A stretch of 64,000 nt of DNA from Pontibacter liquoris (GCF_022758235.1 NZ_JALEBG010000001.1:2170001-2234000), one strand, 5' to 3'; shown: positions 1 through 10,699, counted from the first letter of the stretch. Numbers and translations: made by a program. The notes: a model not told the origin generated them from the letters alone.

Positions 1-795
1 CTGGACAATGTGGTGCAGGGCGTAAACACCAAAATTGCCGATAAAATGGGCCTGCAACAGCAGCGCATCCTGGTAAATAAACCGCAAACCCTGATGCAGC
101 TGGTTACCTTTGTGCCCGTTTCCAGTACCGAACAGGTGCTACAGGCCCTGCACCAGGCGGGCGCAGGCAATATCGGGGAGTACAGCAACTGCAGTTTTCA
201 GGTGCAGGGCACCGGCCGGTTTTTGCCTTCCGAGCAGGCAAACCCCACGATCGGCAAGCCCGGCAAAGCAGAGGAAGTAGCTGAAAACCGACTGGAAGTC
301 ATCTTCCCCGCCCACCGGCAGCATGCTGTGATGGCTGCTCTGAAAAAGGCCCACCCTTACGAGGAAGTGGCCCATTACCTGTATGCGCTCGAAAACCAGA
401 ACCAGGAAGCAGGCATCGGGGTGTTGGGCGAATTGCCGAAAGCTTTATCGGAAGAGGCGTTCTTGGCGTATCTGAAATCGAAAATGCAGCTGCAGGGCAT
501 GCGCTATACTTCGGTGGGTGCCCGTCCGATTAAAAAAATAGCGGTTTGCGGCGGCGCGGGTAGCTTCCTCATCAAAGATGCCATCCGGCAGGGCGCTGAT
601 GCGCTGGTGACGGGTGATGTGAAATACCACGAGTTTTTTGATGCGGACAGCAAAATCATGGTTGCTGACATTGGCCATTATGAGAGCGAGGTATTTACAA
701 AGGAGATATTTTATGACGTTATTTCAAAAAACTTTCCTAATTTTGCAGTCTATTTATCGGAAGTAAATACTAACCCTATCAGATACACCTTTTAA
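1..795 (+). CDS. NIF3-like dinuclear metal center protein (5' partial)
   Basis: C-terminal 264 codons of a NIF3/YqfO-family protein. The frame is open from base 1, so the start lies outside the window; family members in this phylum are about 365 residues, so roughly 100 are missing. The visible part covers the PII/CutA-like inserted domain and the second half of the NIF3 core, with the typical GDVKYH and DIGHYESE motifs near the end that supply metal ligands. The biochemical role of the family is poorly defined; it is often described as a GTP-cyclohydrolase-I-type-2-like or metal-binding protein. The next gene starts 3 nt after the stop, so the two are probably co-transcribed, a pairing common in Bacteroidota. 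Confidence 0.9.
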   Translation: MDNVVQGVNTKIADKMGLQQQRILVNKPQTLMQLVTFVPVSSTEQVLQALHQAGAGNIGEYSNCSFQVQGTGRFLPSEQANPTIGKPGKAEEVAENRLEVIFPAHRQHAVMAALKKAHPYEEVAHYLYALENQNQEAGIGVLGELPKALSEEAFLAYLKSKMQLQGMRYTSVGARPIKKIAVCGGAGSFLIKDAIRQGADALVTGDVKYHEFFDADSKIMVADIGHYESEVFTKEIFYDVISKNFPNFAVYLSEVNTNPIRYTF

Positions 796-798
796 TAC

Positions 799-1530
799 AT
801 GGAAAGTACTGTAGCCAGCAAATTAGAAGCTTTAATGACGCTTCAAAGCATCGATTCGCAGCTTGATGAAATTAGACGCGTTCGGGGAGACTTACCCGAA
901 GAGGTTCAGGACCTGGAAGATGAGATTGAAGGTTATGAAGTAAGGGTTCGTAAATTTGATGACGAGGTTGCCGGGCTCAACGAGTCTATTGCACAACGCA
1001 AGCAGTCTATCAAGGATGCTGAAACGCTGATCCGCAAGTATGAGGACCAGCAGCAGAACGTACGCAATAACCGCGAATACGACGCCATCACCAAAGAGAT
1101 CGAACTTCAGAAACTGGAGATCCAGATAGCAGAGAAAAAGATCAAGGAGGCGCACTACCAGATCGAGCAGAAAATCAACGAGATCGAAGGCACCAAAGGC
1201 CGCCTCGAAGAACGCCGCAAGGACCTGGACAACAAGAAGCACGAACTGGGCCAGATCGTAGCTGAAAGCGAAGAAGAAGAGCAGAAACTGGAGCATGACC
1301 GCGAATCAGCAGCCAGCAACATCGAAGATCGCTTGTTGAGCGCTTATTCAAGAATCCGCAAAAACGTACGCAACGGCCTGGCTGTTGTATCGGTAAAGCG
1401 TGATGCCTGCGGTGGTTGCTTTAACACCGTACCTCCTCAGCGCCAGGCAGATATTGCCGCTCAGAAGAAAGTAATCGTTTGCGAGCACTGTGGCCGTATT
1501 CTGGCTGGTGTGGAGCAGCGCGTTTTCTAG
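799..1530 (+). CDS. C4-type zinc ribbon, coiled-coil protein (zf-RING_7)
   Basis: A 243-residue protein. Residues about 1-180 are highly charged (E/K/R/Q-rich heptads) and should form a long antiparallel coiled coil. The C-terminus carries a CxxC...CxxC zinc ribbon (C204, C207, C228, C231) in the context ACGGCF and CEHCGR. This is the layout of the zf-RING_7 (former DUF164) family, which has been proposed to bind nucleic acids or act in envelope functions but has no settled role. It lies 3 nt downstream of the NIF3 gene and is followed by an intrinsic terminator, so it ends that operon. The family call is secure; the function is unknown. Confidence 0.9.
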   Translation: MESTVASKLEALMTLQSIDSQLDEIRRVRGDLPEEVQDLEDEIEGYEVRVRKFDDEVAGLNESIAQRKQSIKDAETLIRKYEDQQQNVRNNREYDAITKEIELQKLEIQIAEKKIKEAHYQIEQKINEIEGTKGRLEERRKDLDNKKHELGQIVAESEEEEQKLEHDRESAASNIEDRLLSAYSRIRKNVRNGLAVVSVKRDACGGCFNTVPPQRQADIAAQKKVIVCEHCGRILAGVEQRVF

Positions 1531-1566
1531 ATCACCTGCGGCAACACCCGCTGGCAGAACAGATTT

Positions 1567-1597
1567 AAAAGGATGGCTAAACCCCATCCTTTTTTTA
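1567..1597 (+). terminator. Rho-independent terminator after zinc-ribbon gene
   Basis: A 10-bp perfect stem AAAAGGATGG / CCATCCTTTT with a 7-nt loop, followed by a T-run. It sits 36 nt after the zinc-ribbon stop codon. Confidence 0.85.
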
Positions 1598-1748
1598 TGC
1601 CGCTGCCCTGCTCCGGCTACCACGCTGCTGACCGGGAAACATCTAGCCGGACACCATTTTATACTATACGCCCTTACACTAAGTATAAACACGGGGCATA
1701 TGCCGGAAATTGCCTTCCAAAAACATACATCGTTTATTGCGCATACGG

Positions 1749-3038
1749 ATGCATGCTGTAGAAATCACTGCGGATACCTTACCTGTTTCGCTTGCCGAGT
1801 TCCGCCTGCGGGCACTTACCTGGGCCAGCCAGTATACGCTGGTTGCCTATTATAATTCGAATCAGATCGCTTACCCCCATCACGGCTTTGAACACCTTCT
1901 GGCCGTATCAAACAACCGCCCACTGGAGCTGGATAGGGAAAATAGCTTTGAGGCATTGCGCCGGCACCTGCAGCAGCACCCCAGCCTGCTCTGCGGTTAC
2001 CTGGGTTATGATCTGAAAAACCAGCTGGAGAAATTCTCCAGCAGCAACCCGGATGCGCTTGGCTTCCCTCCTGTCTTTTTCTTTCAACCGGAGGTATACT
2101 TATACTTTAACCCAGCAAGCATAACTCTTTATACTACTGATGATAATACGCCGGATATTATCGATGTCATACTTGCCTGCAGCCCTGCCGCCCCTGCTGC
2201 GCCGCAGGGAATCCAAGTAAGACAGCGCGTAGCACCAAACAAGTATAAAGCCCATGTGGAGCAAATAAAAAACCTGATCCTGGAAGGCGACGTGTATGAG
2301 CTTAACTACTGCATGGAATTTTATGCCGAGCAGGTATCGCTCGCACCTCTTCCCTTGTACCTGGCGCTGAACGAGGCCTCGCCTACCCCCTTTTCGGGCT
2401 TCCTGAAGCAGCATGACAAGTACCTGCTTTGCGCCTCTCCGGAGCGCTTCCTGAAAAAAGAAGGTGCCCGGTTGATTTCCCAGCCCATCAAAGGCACGAT
2501 CCGGCGGGGCGCTACGGAGGCTGAGGATACCGCTCTGCAGCAGCAGTTGCGCCACGATGAAAAGGAGCTTGCCGAAAATATGATGATCGTAGATTTGGTG
2601 CGCAATGACCTGAGCCGCTCCTGCGTCATCGGAACCGTGCAGGTAACGGAGATGTTCGGCATTTACCCCTTCCGGCAGGTTTCGCAGATGATCTCCACCA
2701 TTGAAGGCACCCTTCGCCCCGACAAAGATCTGGTGGATGCGCTAACCGGCGCTTTCCCGATGGGAAGTATGACCGGTGCGCCGAAGATCAGCGCCATGCA
2801 GCACATTGAAGCACTGGAAGACACCCGCCGCGGCTTATACTCAGGCGCATTTGGCTACATCACGCCGGCGCAGGATTGCGATTTTAACGTGGTGATCCGC
2901 AGCCTGCAGTATAATGCCACAACCGGCTACCTTTCATTTATGGTGGGCAGCGCCATCACCTCCGATTCCGATCCGGAACGCGAATATGCCGAGTGCCTGC
3001 TGAAAGCCCAGGCTATGCTGCAGGTATTGGGGTGTTGA
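1749..3038 (+). CDS. pabB: Aminodeoxychorismate synthase component I (PabB-like chorismate-binding enzyme)
   Basis: A 429-residue chorismate-utilising enzyme of the anthranilate/aminodeoxychorismate synthase component I family. It converts chorismate plus ammonia to 4-amino-4-deoxychorismate for folate synthesis. Family motifs: ASPERF, QPIKGTIRRG, IVDLVRNDLSR, GSMTGAPKISAM and YSGAFGYI. The length and lack of a clear feedback-binding N-terminus favour PabB over TrpE, but a TrpE-like role is not excluded by sequence alone. An upstream ATG at 1710 would add 13 residues (PSKNIHRLL...) that do not look like the family; the ATG at 1749 (MHAVEITAD) is preferred. No glutamine amidotransferase or pabC gene is adjacent. 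Confidence 0.85.
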   Translation: MHAVEITADTLPVSLAEFRLRALTWASQYTLVAYYNSNQIAYPHHGFEHLLAVSNNRPLELDRENSFEALRRHLQQHPSLLCGYLGYDLKNQLEKFSSSNPDALGFPPVFFFQPEVYLYFNPASITLYTTDDNTPDIIDVILACSPAAPAAPQGIQVRQRVAPNKYKAHVEQIKNLILEGDVYELNYCMEFYAEQVSLAPLPLYLALNEASPTPFSGFLKQHDKYLLCASPERFLKKEGARLISQPIKGTIRRGATEAEDTALQQQLRHDEKELAENMMIVDLVRNDLSRSCVIGTVQVTEMFGIYPFRQVSQMISTIEGTLRPDKDLVDALTGAFPMGSMTGAPKISAMQHIEALEDTRRGLYSGAFGYITPAQDCDFNVVIRSLQYNATTGYLSFMVGSAITSDSDPEREYAECLLKAQAMLQVLGC

Positions 3039-3345
3039 TTGGAAAATTTGAAGTTGTGGAGATTTGGAGATGAAGAAATTTGAAAATGGGAATCGATCCT
3101 TCCGAAATCAAAGGCTTTGTTTGTCACTAGGTATTCGTTAGTACTGCTGCTTTCAACTTATATCAGCTAAACCGATCTTCAAGTCCCTACATCTTCAAAT
3201 TCCCAAATCTCCACCTTTTCTAATTTCCACATTGATCAATCTTCAAATCTCCTAATTTCCAAATCTGCACATTAACTTCCCTGTCATTCTGTCACGGTTT
3301 TAGAAGAGATTATCGTATATTTGCGGCTGTAATAGTAGTAGAAGT
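3039..3345 (+). repeat. Intergenic element of short repeated words in inverted arms
   Basis: No gene in these 307 nt. The left part (about 3037-3090) is built of variations on GAGATTTGGAGATGAAG and AAATTTGAAAATGG. The right part (about 3175-3272) is built of their complements (CTTCAAATTCCCAAATCTCC, CTAATTTCC, CTTCAAATCTCC). The two arms could fold back on each other imperfectly. Related elements lie at 4777-4860 and 25219-25394. The last 50 nt hold the candidate miaB promoter. Confidence 0.6.
3316..3323 (+). promoter_or_regulatory. Candidate -7 promoter element for miaB
   Basis: TATATTTG matches the Bacteroidota housekeeping -7 consensus TAnnTTTG, 23 nt before the miaB ATG. No good TTTG -33 box is found 19-21 nt upstream, so support is moderate. 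Confidence 0.45.
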
Positions 3346-4776
3346 ATGGAGCCTATCGTTGATTTAGATTTTATAGATAACCGCACCCCGGAGCAGGCAG
3401 CGGCTTGTGACACCCACGTTACCACAGAATCCAATACCGGCAAAAGCCGCAAGCTGTACATAGAAAGCTACGGCTGCGCCATGAACTTCTCTGATTCAGA
3501 GATCGTTTCGTCGATCATGTTCGAGCAGGGCTTTGATACGACCGCTGATATTGCGCAGGCCGATGTTGTGTTTCTCAATACATGCTCTATTCGAGAAAAA
3601 GCAGAACAGACGGTGCGGAACCGCCTGGGCCAGATCAACTATTTCAAAAAGAAGAAACCTGATATGCTCGTCGGCGTGCTGGGCTGCATGGCCGAGCGCC
3701 TTAAAAAATCCCTGCTCGACGAAGAAAAGATCGTGGACCTGGTAGTTGGCCCGGATGCATACCGCGACCTGCCCAACCTGATCAACGAAGTGGATGGCGG
3801 CCAGAAGGCCGTGAACGTGCTGCTCTCCCGCGAAGAAACCTATGCCGACATCAGCCCGATCCGCCTGAACAGCAATGGCGTGAGCGCCTTTATCTCCATC
3901 ATGCGCGGCTGCGACAACATGTGCTCGTTCTGCGTGGTGCCCTTTACGCGCGGCCGGGAGCGCTCACGCGATGCCCATTCGATTGTGCGTGAAGCGGAGA
4001 CGTTGGTGGCGCAAGGCTATAAAGAAGTGACGCTGCTGGGCCAGAACGTGGACTCGTATAAGTGGACCTCAGAAGATGGTACTGAAAGCGTTAATTTTGC
4101 GAACCTGCTGGAGAGAGTTGCGCTGCTGTCGCCGGACCTGCGCGTACGCTTCTCTACTTCCCACCCCAAAGATATTACCGACGAGGTGCTGTATACCATG
4201 AAGCAGTATGACAACATCTGCAAGTATATTCACCTGCCGGCCCAAAGCGGCAACTCGCGCGTGCTGGAACTGATGAACCGCACCTATGACCGCGCCTGGT
4301 ACCTGAACCGGGTAGATGCCATCCGAGCCATACTTGGCGAGGACTGCGGCATTTCCAGCGATATGATTGCCGGCTTCTGCTCCGAGACCGAGGAAGAGCA
4401 CCAGGATACGCTCTCGCTCATGGACTATGTGCAGTACGATTACTCTTACATGTTCTTTTATTCGGAAAGACCGGGCACGCTGGCCGCACGCAAACTAGAG
4501 GATGACGTGCCGCTGGAAGTAAAAAAACGCCGCCTCGACGAGATCATCAACAAGCAGCGCGAAACCTCGCTGGCCCGCAACAAGCGCGATATCGGCAAAG
4601 TGCACAAAGTGCTGGTGGAGGGATTTTCCAAAAAGTCGAAAGAGCAGCTGAGCGGCCGCAACGATCAGAACAAAGTCGTTATTTTCGATAAGAAGCATTA
4701 CCAAAAAGGCGACTACGTCAACGTGTTCGTGCACGACTGTAGTGTAGGCTCCCTTTTTGGCGAAGCGGTAGATTAG
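3346..4776 (+). CDS. miaB: tRNA-2-methylthio-N6-dimethylallyladenosine synthase MiaB
   Basis: A 476-residue radical-SAM methylthiotransferase that converts i6A37 to ms2i6A37 in tRNAs reading UNN codons. The N-terminal UPF0004 domain has its three cluster cysteines at C44, C80 and C114. The radical-SAM domain has the CxxxCxxC cluster at C189, C193 and C196 ([10 protein letters not shown]). A TRAM-like C-terminal domain follows (about 410-470). The first ~33 residues are a low-conservation extension. The iron-sulfur ligands are complete, so the enzyme should be active. It is followed at once by a repeated-word hairpin and then the sigma-54 regulator. Confidence 0.96.
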   Translation: MEPIVDLDFIDNRTPEQAAACDTHVTTESNTGKSRKLYIESYGCAMNFSDSEIVSSIMFEQGFDTTADIAQADVVFLNTCSIREKAEQTVRNRLGQINYFKKKKPDMLVGVLGCMAERLKKSLLDEEKIVDLVVGPDAYRDLPNLINEVDGGQKAVNVLLSREETYADISPIRLNSNGVSAFISIMRGCDNMCSFCVVPFTRGRERSRDAHSIVREAETLVAQGYKEVTLLGQNVDSYKWTSEDGTESVNFANLLERVALLSPDLRVRFSTSHPKDITDEVLYTMKQYDNICKYIHLPAQSGNSRVLELMNRTYDRAWYLNRVDAIRAILGEDCGISSDMIAGFCSETEEEHQDTLSLMDYVQYDYSYMFFYSERPGTLAARKLEDDVPLEVKKRRLDEIINKQRETSLARNKRDIGKVHKVLVEGFSKKSKEQLSGRNDQNKVVIFDKKHYQKGDYVNVFVHDCSVGSLFGEAVD

Positions 4777-4860
4777 ATTTGGAAATTGGAAGATGCGAAA
4801 ATCTGAAAATTATACTTCAGAGCATCTTCCAATCTCCACATTTCCAAATCTTCAAATCTG
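4777..4860 (+). repeat. Repeated-word inverted element between miaB and the sigma-54 regulator
   Basis: Contains a perfect 11-bp inverted repeat, TTGGAAGATGC (4786-4796) and GCATCTTCCAA (4822-4832), with a 25-nt loop. Flanking words repeat the theme (ATTTGGAAA; TTTCCAAATCTTCAAAT). It begins at the miaB stop codon. There is no T-run, so it is not a standard terminator. Confidence 0.6.
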
Positions 4861-4864
4861 ATAA

Positions 4865-6136
4865 ATGCGCAACATAGATATTCAAAGTATAAAACAGCGT
4901 TTCGGGATCATTGGTAACTCGCCCCAGCTCAACTATGCCATTCAGGTGGCTGTGCAGGTGGCGCCAACCGATATGACCGTGCTCATTAGCGGGGAAAGCG
5001 GTAGCGGAAAGGAATCCTTTTCCAAGATCATTCACCAGCTTAGCCCCCGTAAGCACGGCCAGTTCATTGCTATTAACTGCGGCGCTATTCCGGAAGGAAC
5101 GATCGATTCAGAGCTGTTTGGTCATGAAAAAGGCTCTTTTACCGGTGCACAGGAAGCTCGCAAAGGCTATTTTGAAGTAACTGACGGCGGCACAATCTTT
5201 TTAGATGAGATTGGTGAGATGCCGCTGGGCACGCAGGCACGCCTGCTGCGCGTGCTCGAAAATGGCGAATTCATCAAAGTAGGCTCCTCCAAAGTACAGA
5301 AAACGGATGTGCGGGTAGTAGCCGCCAGCAATGTCAACCTGCTGAATGCCGTAGAAAAAGGGCAGTTCCGCGAAGACTTGTACTACCGGTTAAATACGGT
5401 TCCGATCTCGGTGCCTCCGCTCCGCGAGCGGGGCGACGATATTTACCTATTGTTCCGCAAGTTTGCCAGCGATTTTTCTGACAAGTATAAGGTAAAACCC
5501 ATAGAGCTGACACACGAAGCCGTACAGGAGCTGCTTGGCTTCCGCTTTCCAGGCAACATACGCCAGCTTAAGAATATTGTAGAGCAGATCTCGGTGCTCG
5601 AGTATGACCGCGAAGTGGATGCCGACAAGCTGCGGCACTACCTGCCCCGCGAACAAAGCGGACTGCCAGCCATACTTAAGAAAGAGAACCCTTCGGATCA
5701 GCACATTTCGGAACGCGACCTGCTCTATAAAGTGTTGTTCGATATGCGGCGCGATGTGTCGGATCTTAAAAAGCTGGTGTATGAGATGATGGCCCATCAG
5801 CCAAACGATGAGGAACTGCTCAAAGAACACGGGCATTTGTTCGATAACCTGGAGCAGTACAACAGCCGGAGCTTTCAGCCTGCAGAGCCCAAGCACACCG
5901 AGCCATACTACCTGCCGGTAAAGCAGAGCCAGCCGCACGGGTACGAGGACCAGAAAGTAGAAGACATTCCACACGAAACCGAAGAGGAAAGTCTCTCGCT
6001 GGAAGACAAAGAAAAAGAGCTGATCATGAAAGCATTGAAAAAGCACCATAACAAGCGGAAGTATGCCGCGCAGGACCTGGGCATTTCGGAAAGAACCCTT
6101 TACCGCAAATTAAAGCAGTATGATATTGAAGAATAA
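4865..6136 (+). CDS. Sigma-54 interaction domain transcriptional regulator (no receiver domain)
   Basis: A 423-residue enhancer-binding protein. The AAA+ domain begins almost at the N-terminus: Walker A GESGSGKE (43-50), the sigma-54 contact loop GSFTGA (90-95, Ser in place of the more usual Ala), and Walker B IFLDEIGEM (111-119). A charged, probably flexible linker (about 270-370) leads to a C-terminal Fis-type helix-turn-helix (about 380-421, KYAAQDLGISERTLYRKL). There is no N-terminal receiver, PAS or GAF domain, so activity may be set by expression or by a partner. It overlaps lptE by 17 nt, suggesting translational coupling. The regulator-lptE-TPR-secG order recurs in Cytophagales genomes. 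Confidence 0.92.
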   Translation: MRNIDIQSIKQRFGIIGNSPQLNYAIQVAVQVAPTDMTVLISGESGSGKESFSKIIHQLSPRKHGQFIAINCGAIPEGTIDSELFGHEKGSFTGAQEARKGYFEVTDGGTIFLDEIGEMPLGTQARLLRVLENGEFIKVGSSKVQKTDVRVVAASNVNLLNAVEKGQFREDLYYRLNTVPISVPPLRERGDDIYLLFRKFASDFSDKYKVKPIELTHEAVQELLGFRFPGNIRQLKNIVEQISVLEYDREVDADKLRHYLPREQSGLPAILKKENPSDQHISERDLLYKVLFDMRRDVSDLKKLVYEMMAHQPNDEELLKEHGHLFDNLEQYNSRSFQPAEPKHTEPYYLPVKQSQPHGYEDQKVEDIPHETEEESLSLEDKEKELIMKALKKHHNKRKYAAQDLGISERTLYRKLKQYDIEE

Positions 6137-6647
6137 CAACCGTCTGATCCTTTGTATGTGCTCCCTGGTGCTGCTTTTGTGCGGCGGCTGTGGCGTATAC
6201 TCCTTTTCCGGTACCAGCATCAGCCCCGATGTGAAATCTATTTCCATCCAGACCATCGAGAACAGCAGCGGCCAGGGGCCGTCTAACCTGACGCAGATCG
6301 TAACCGATAACTTTAAAAATTATTATCGCCGGAATTCGAATTTGACGGTTTTGCAGTCTAACGGCGATTTGCAATTGGAAGGCCAGATTGTTAGCTTTAC
6401 CATTACACCAGCAGCCATCCAGCGGGAGGGCCTTGAAGATCGTGCGGCCCTGAACCGACTGACCCTTGGCATCCAGGTGCATTACACAAATACCAAGAAC
6501 CCGGATGAAAGCTTTGACCGGCTTTTTTCCATTTCCGAAGACTTTGCCCAGGACGTGGATATTACGCGTATCCCCACCTCAGCTATCGAAAGCCTGTCAG
6601 ATCGCCTGATAGCCGATGTGTTTAATAAAACTGTTGCCAACTGGTAG
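6120..6647 (+). CDS. lptE: LptE-like LPS-assembly lipoprotein
   Basis: A 175-residue lipoprotein. A hydrophobic signal (residues 8-20) runs into LLCGGCGVYSFSG, with C24 the likely lipidated cysteine. The Bacteroidota LptE family (LptE/RlpB-like) typically begins CGVYSFSG after processing and has the mixed alpha/beta body seen here. LptE plugs the LptD barrel that inserts lipopolysaccharide into the outer membrane. Its start lies inside the 3' end of the regulator gene. It probably shares a transcript with the regulator and the TPR-like protein. Confidence 0.85.
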   Translation: MILKNNNRLILCMCSLVLLLCGGCGVYSFSGTSISPDVKSISIQTIENSSGQGPSNLTQIVTDNFKNYYRRNSNLTVLQSNGDLQLEGQIVSFTITPAAIQREGLEDRAALNRLTLGIQVHYTNTKNPDESFDRLFSISEDFAQDVDITRIPTSAIESLSDRLIADVFNKTVANW

Positions 6648-6685
6648 TATACCGTCAGGTTTAATTCGTTACAAATTGTTTTTAC

Positions 6686-7996
6686 ATGAATAAATCGGCT
6701 TTTCTTAAACTAATACAAGAGGTATCGAATATTTCGGACCAGCAGACAGAAGAGCTGGAGAAGGTTGCTGCGACCTTCCCCTACTGCCAGACGGCACACC
6801 TGTTACTAGCCAAATCGGCTTACGACAAAGGCAGTATGCTGTCTACCCAGCGCCTGCGCCGCGCTTCTGCCTATGCCACAGACCGGCAGCTGATGAAGCG
6901 CCTGATCTATACATCTCCTGCCCCCCTTCCCGTATTCGAAGAGCCCGAAGCACAGGAAATTAAACCAGAAGAAACACGCGAACTACAGGCAATTAACAAC
7001 TCTGCTCTAGAGGAGATTACAGAAACAACGGAGGACTTTATTACTGCGCCGGAAGCTGTTATACCAGCCGAAACAGAATATGACACCCCGGCAGAAATAG
7101 CAGAGATAAGTGATGGCAATGCTCAAGAGGAGATAGCGCTGCCGGAAGCATCAAAACCGATTGCAGAACAGCCGCCGGTACGGGTGCCTACCGAGCAGGA
7201 ATTGATGGATGCCGAACTGGCAAAACTGCTGACCATCAACAGCCTGAGTGCCTCTTTTACTGACTTACTGGCCCAGAAACCGGATGTAGTACCACCATTA
7301 GCCAGCAATTCCTTTATAACTGGGGCGCCTGAAGTGACCCATTTGCAGGAAACACGGGAAGCCCTAGAGGAACTACCGCAGGAGGAAGAAGCACCGGAAC
7401 AAGATCCTGCCATTGCGGCAACGGAGGAGTATACTTTTGTGCCGCTTAAAACGCTGCCGGAAGAAGAACTTCTTGCCGCGTTTGCCTTACCTGCCAACCC
7501 GGAAGCAGCCGAAATCAAGTACCGCTACGATGTCATCGATAAGCTATACGACGAAGACGTGCTGGGCTATGGGATGGCCTCCAGCCGCATGGGCGAAGCG
7601 CTGCAGCTGAAAGATGACATTACTCCCCCGCGACCTTTGGGCTTCCACCCGGAGCTTATTCTGGAGTACAGCAAAACACATGAACTGGAAAAAGCCACGC
7701 CGGCTAGTGAAGATGTACTGGTGCAGCAACTTGATATCATTGACCAGTTTCTAAAGCTTAACCCTCGGTTAAAAGCCCTGAATAATATCAAATTACGCTC
7801 CGAGCCGCAAGAAGACCTCTCGCTGCGGAACAGCAAGATAAAGAAAGGCATAGCCTCGGAGAGCCTGGCAAATATCTTTCTGCAACAGGGAAAAATAAAG
7901 AAAGCCATTAAAATATATGAGCAGCTCATTTTGAAAAATCCGGAAAAAAAGAGTTACTTTGCCGAACAGATAGAAAAATTACAAAACTTAACCTAA
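6686..7996 (+). CDS. TPR-like conserved hypothetical protein of the lptE-secG cluster
   Basis: A 436-residue protein with no assigned function. The N-terminus (1-70) is helical, with paired-helix character around FPYCQTAHLLLAKSAYDKG, as in tetratricopeptide repeats. Residues about 80-290 are acidic, Pro/Glu/Ala-rich and probably disordered. The C-terminal 90 residues contain a clear TPR-like helix pair (SLANIFLQQGKIKKAIKIYEQL). It starts 38 nt after lptE and ends 1 nt before secG, so its position is conserved with envelope and secretion genes. No signal peptide is visible, so it is probably cytoplasmic. Confidence 0.75.
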   Translation: MNKSAFLKLIQEVSNISDQQTEELEKVAATFPYCQTAHLLLAKSAYDKGSMLSTQRLRRASAYATDRQLMKRLIYTSPAPLPVFEEPEAQEIKPEETRELQAINNSALEEITETTEDFITAPEAVIPAETEYDTPAEIAEISDGNAQEEIALPEASKPIAEQPPVRVPTEQELMDAELAKLLTINSLSASFTDLLAQKPDVVPPLASNSFITGAPEVTHLQETREALEELPQEEEAPEQDPAIAATEEYTFVPLKTLPEEELLAAFALPANPEAAEIKYRYDVIDKLYDEDVLGYGMASSRMGEALQLKDDITPPRPLGFHPELILEYSKTHELEKATPASEDVLVQQLDIIDQFLKLNPRLKALNNIKLRSEPQEDLSLRNSKIKKGIASESLANIFLQQGKIKKAIKIYEQLILKNPEKKSYFAEQIEKLQNLT

Positions 7997-7997
7997 T

Positions 7998-8390
7998 ATG
8001 TATATCGCCCTTATCAGCATTATTATCTTTGTTTGCGTGCTGCTTATTTTAGTGGTACTTGCCCAAAATCCTAAGGGAGGCGGCCTGTCTGGCCAGTTTG
8101 GAGGCAGCACCAGCCAGCTTGTAGGTGTTAAGCGCACCGGCGATTTACTGGAAAAACTTACCTGGGGATTTGCTATCGCCTTGATCGTAATGTCGTTGGG
8201 CTCACACATGGTTGATTCCTCTTCTGAAGATTCTTCGATCATGAACAGAAGCGTGAACGAAGAGCGCGCGCGCCAGTCGCAGTTACCATCTGCTACACCA
8301 GCTTTGCCAGGAGCTGCTGCCGATTCTACGGCTGTTATCCCCGACCCGGCTGACATTCCGGCCGTAGTAGATACCACAAAGCAAAAATAG
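7998..8390 (+). CDS. secG: Preprotein translocase subunit SecG
   Basis: A 130-residue protein with two membrane helices (about 2-20 and 52-70) joined by the SecG hallmark NPKGGGLSGQFGGS. It is the accessory subunit of SecYEG. The Ser/Ala/Pro-rich C-terminal tail of about 50 residues is longer than in E. coli and typical of this phylum. The start follows the previous stop by 1 nt, indicating tight coupling. Confidence 0.93.
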   Translation: MYIALISIIIFVCVLLILVVLAQNPKGGGLSGQFGGSTSQLVGVKRTGDLLEKLTWGFAIALIVMSLGSHMVDSSSEDSSIMNRSVNEERARQSQLPSATPALPGAAADSTAVIPDPADIPAVVDTTKQK

Positions 8391-8414
8391 GCATCGCCCT
8401 TATAACAATACCTG

Positions 8415-8450
8415 AAAGCCAGCTGAACCCTCAGCTGGCTTTTCTTTTTT
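8415..8450 (+). terminator. Terminator after secG
   Basis: A perfect 12-bp stem AAAGCCAGCTGA / TCAGCTGGCTTT with an ACCC loop and a T-rich tail. It ends the operon running from the sigma-54 regulator (or miaB) to secG. Confidence 0.9.
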
Positions 8451-8660
8451 AGCCCTTGCCCGCCTGGGCTGCCAAACCTGACAGACCGCTTGCTCTCCGC
8501 AACCGCCGGCTGCCAAATATGTCAAACCTGTCAGGCAGGTGGCCGTTATTAACTGAAAATTTGACTTAATGTGGCAGTTAGGCCAGCGTGGCACAAGAAA
8601 TGATAATACACCTGTGGTTTCAATGTTTAATATCAACCATAAAATTATAACTCACAAACT

Positions 8661-8951
8661 ATGTCAATCAGTATTAAACCATTAGCAGACAGAGTAATTG
8701 TAGCTCCTGCTGCAGCAGAAGAAAAAACCAAATCAGGTATCATTATTCCTGATACTGCTAAAGAGAAACCTCAACGTGGTGAGGTAGTAGCCGTAGGCGA
8801 AGGAAAAGTATCAGAGCAGGGCGCTTTGATGAAGCCTCAGGTGAAAGTAGGTGACCAGGTATTGTACGGCAAATATGCCGGCTCTGAGATCTCCGTAGAT
8901 GGTAGCGACTACCTGATCATGCGCGAGTCAGACATCCTGGCTATCCTTTAA
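8661..8951 (+). CDS. groES: Co-chaperonin GroES
   Basis: A 96-residue Cpn10. It shows the family start (KPLADRVIV), a mobile-loop region ([18 protein letters not shown]) and the C-terminal strand [12 protein letters not shown]. It forms the heptameric lid for GroEL. The 210 nt upstream carry no TAnnTTTG element and no CIRCE-like repeat that I can see, so the heat-shock control site is not identified. It is followed by groEL after 37 nt. Confidence 0.98.
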   Translation: MSISIKPLADRVIVAPAAAEEKTKSGIIIPDTAKEKPQRGEVVAVGEGKVSEQGALMKPQVKVGDQVLYGKYAGSEISVDGSDYLIMRESDILAIL

Positions 8952-8970
8952 TCTTATCTCATTAACGTAA

Positions 8971-10623
<1,653 letters not shown>

Positions 10624-10642
10624 TCTGCCATTCTTATTTAAT

Positions 10643-10690
10643 CATACAAAAACACCCTGCGTCAGTTTTGGCGCAGGGTGTTTTTGTATG
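10643..10690 (+). terminator. Strong terminator after groEL
   Basis: A perfect 19-bp inverted repeat (10643-10661 with 10672-10690) with a 10-nt loop. The core is ACACCCTGCG / CGCAGGGTGT, ending in a T-run inside the right arm. The A- and T-rich outer parts mean it could work in both directions. Confidence 0.92.
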
Positions 10691-10699
10691 TGATGCCTT

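Noticed and set aside
4865-6136. Sigma-54 regulator as a two-component response regulator
   Set aside because: The AAA+ domain begins within the first ~15 residues; there is no room for a receiver domain.
8450-8640. CIRCE-type heat-shock element upstream of groES
   Set aside because: No TTAGCACTC-N9-GAGTGCTAA-like repeat. The CTGACAG/CTGTCAG words present are ~45 nt apart and weak.
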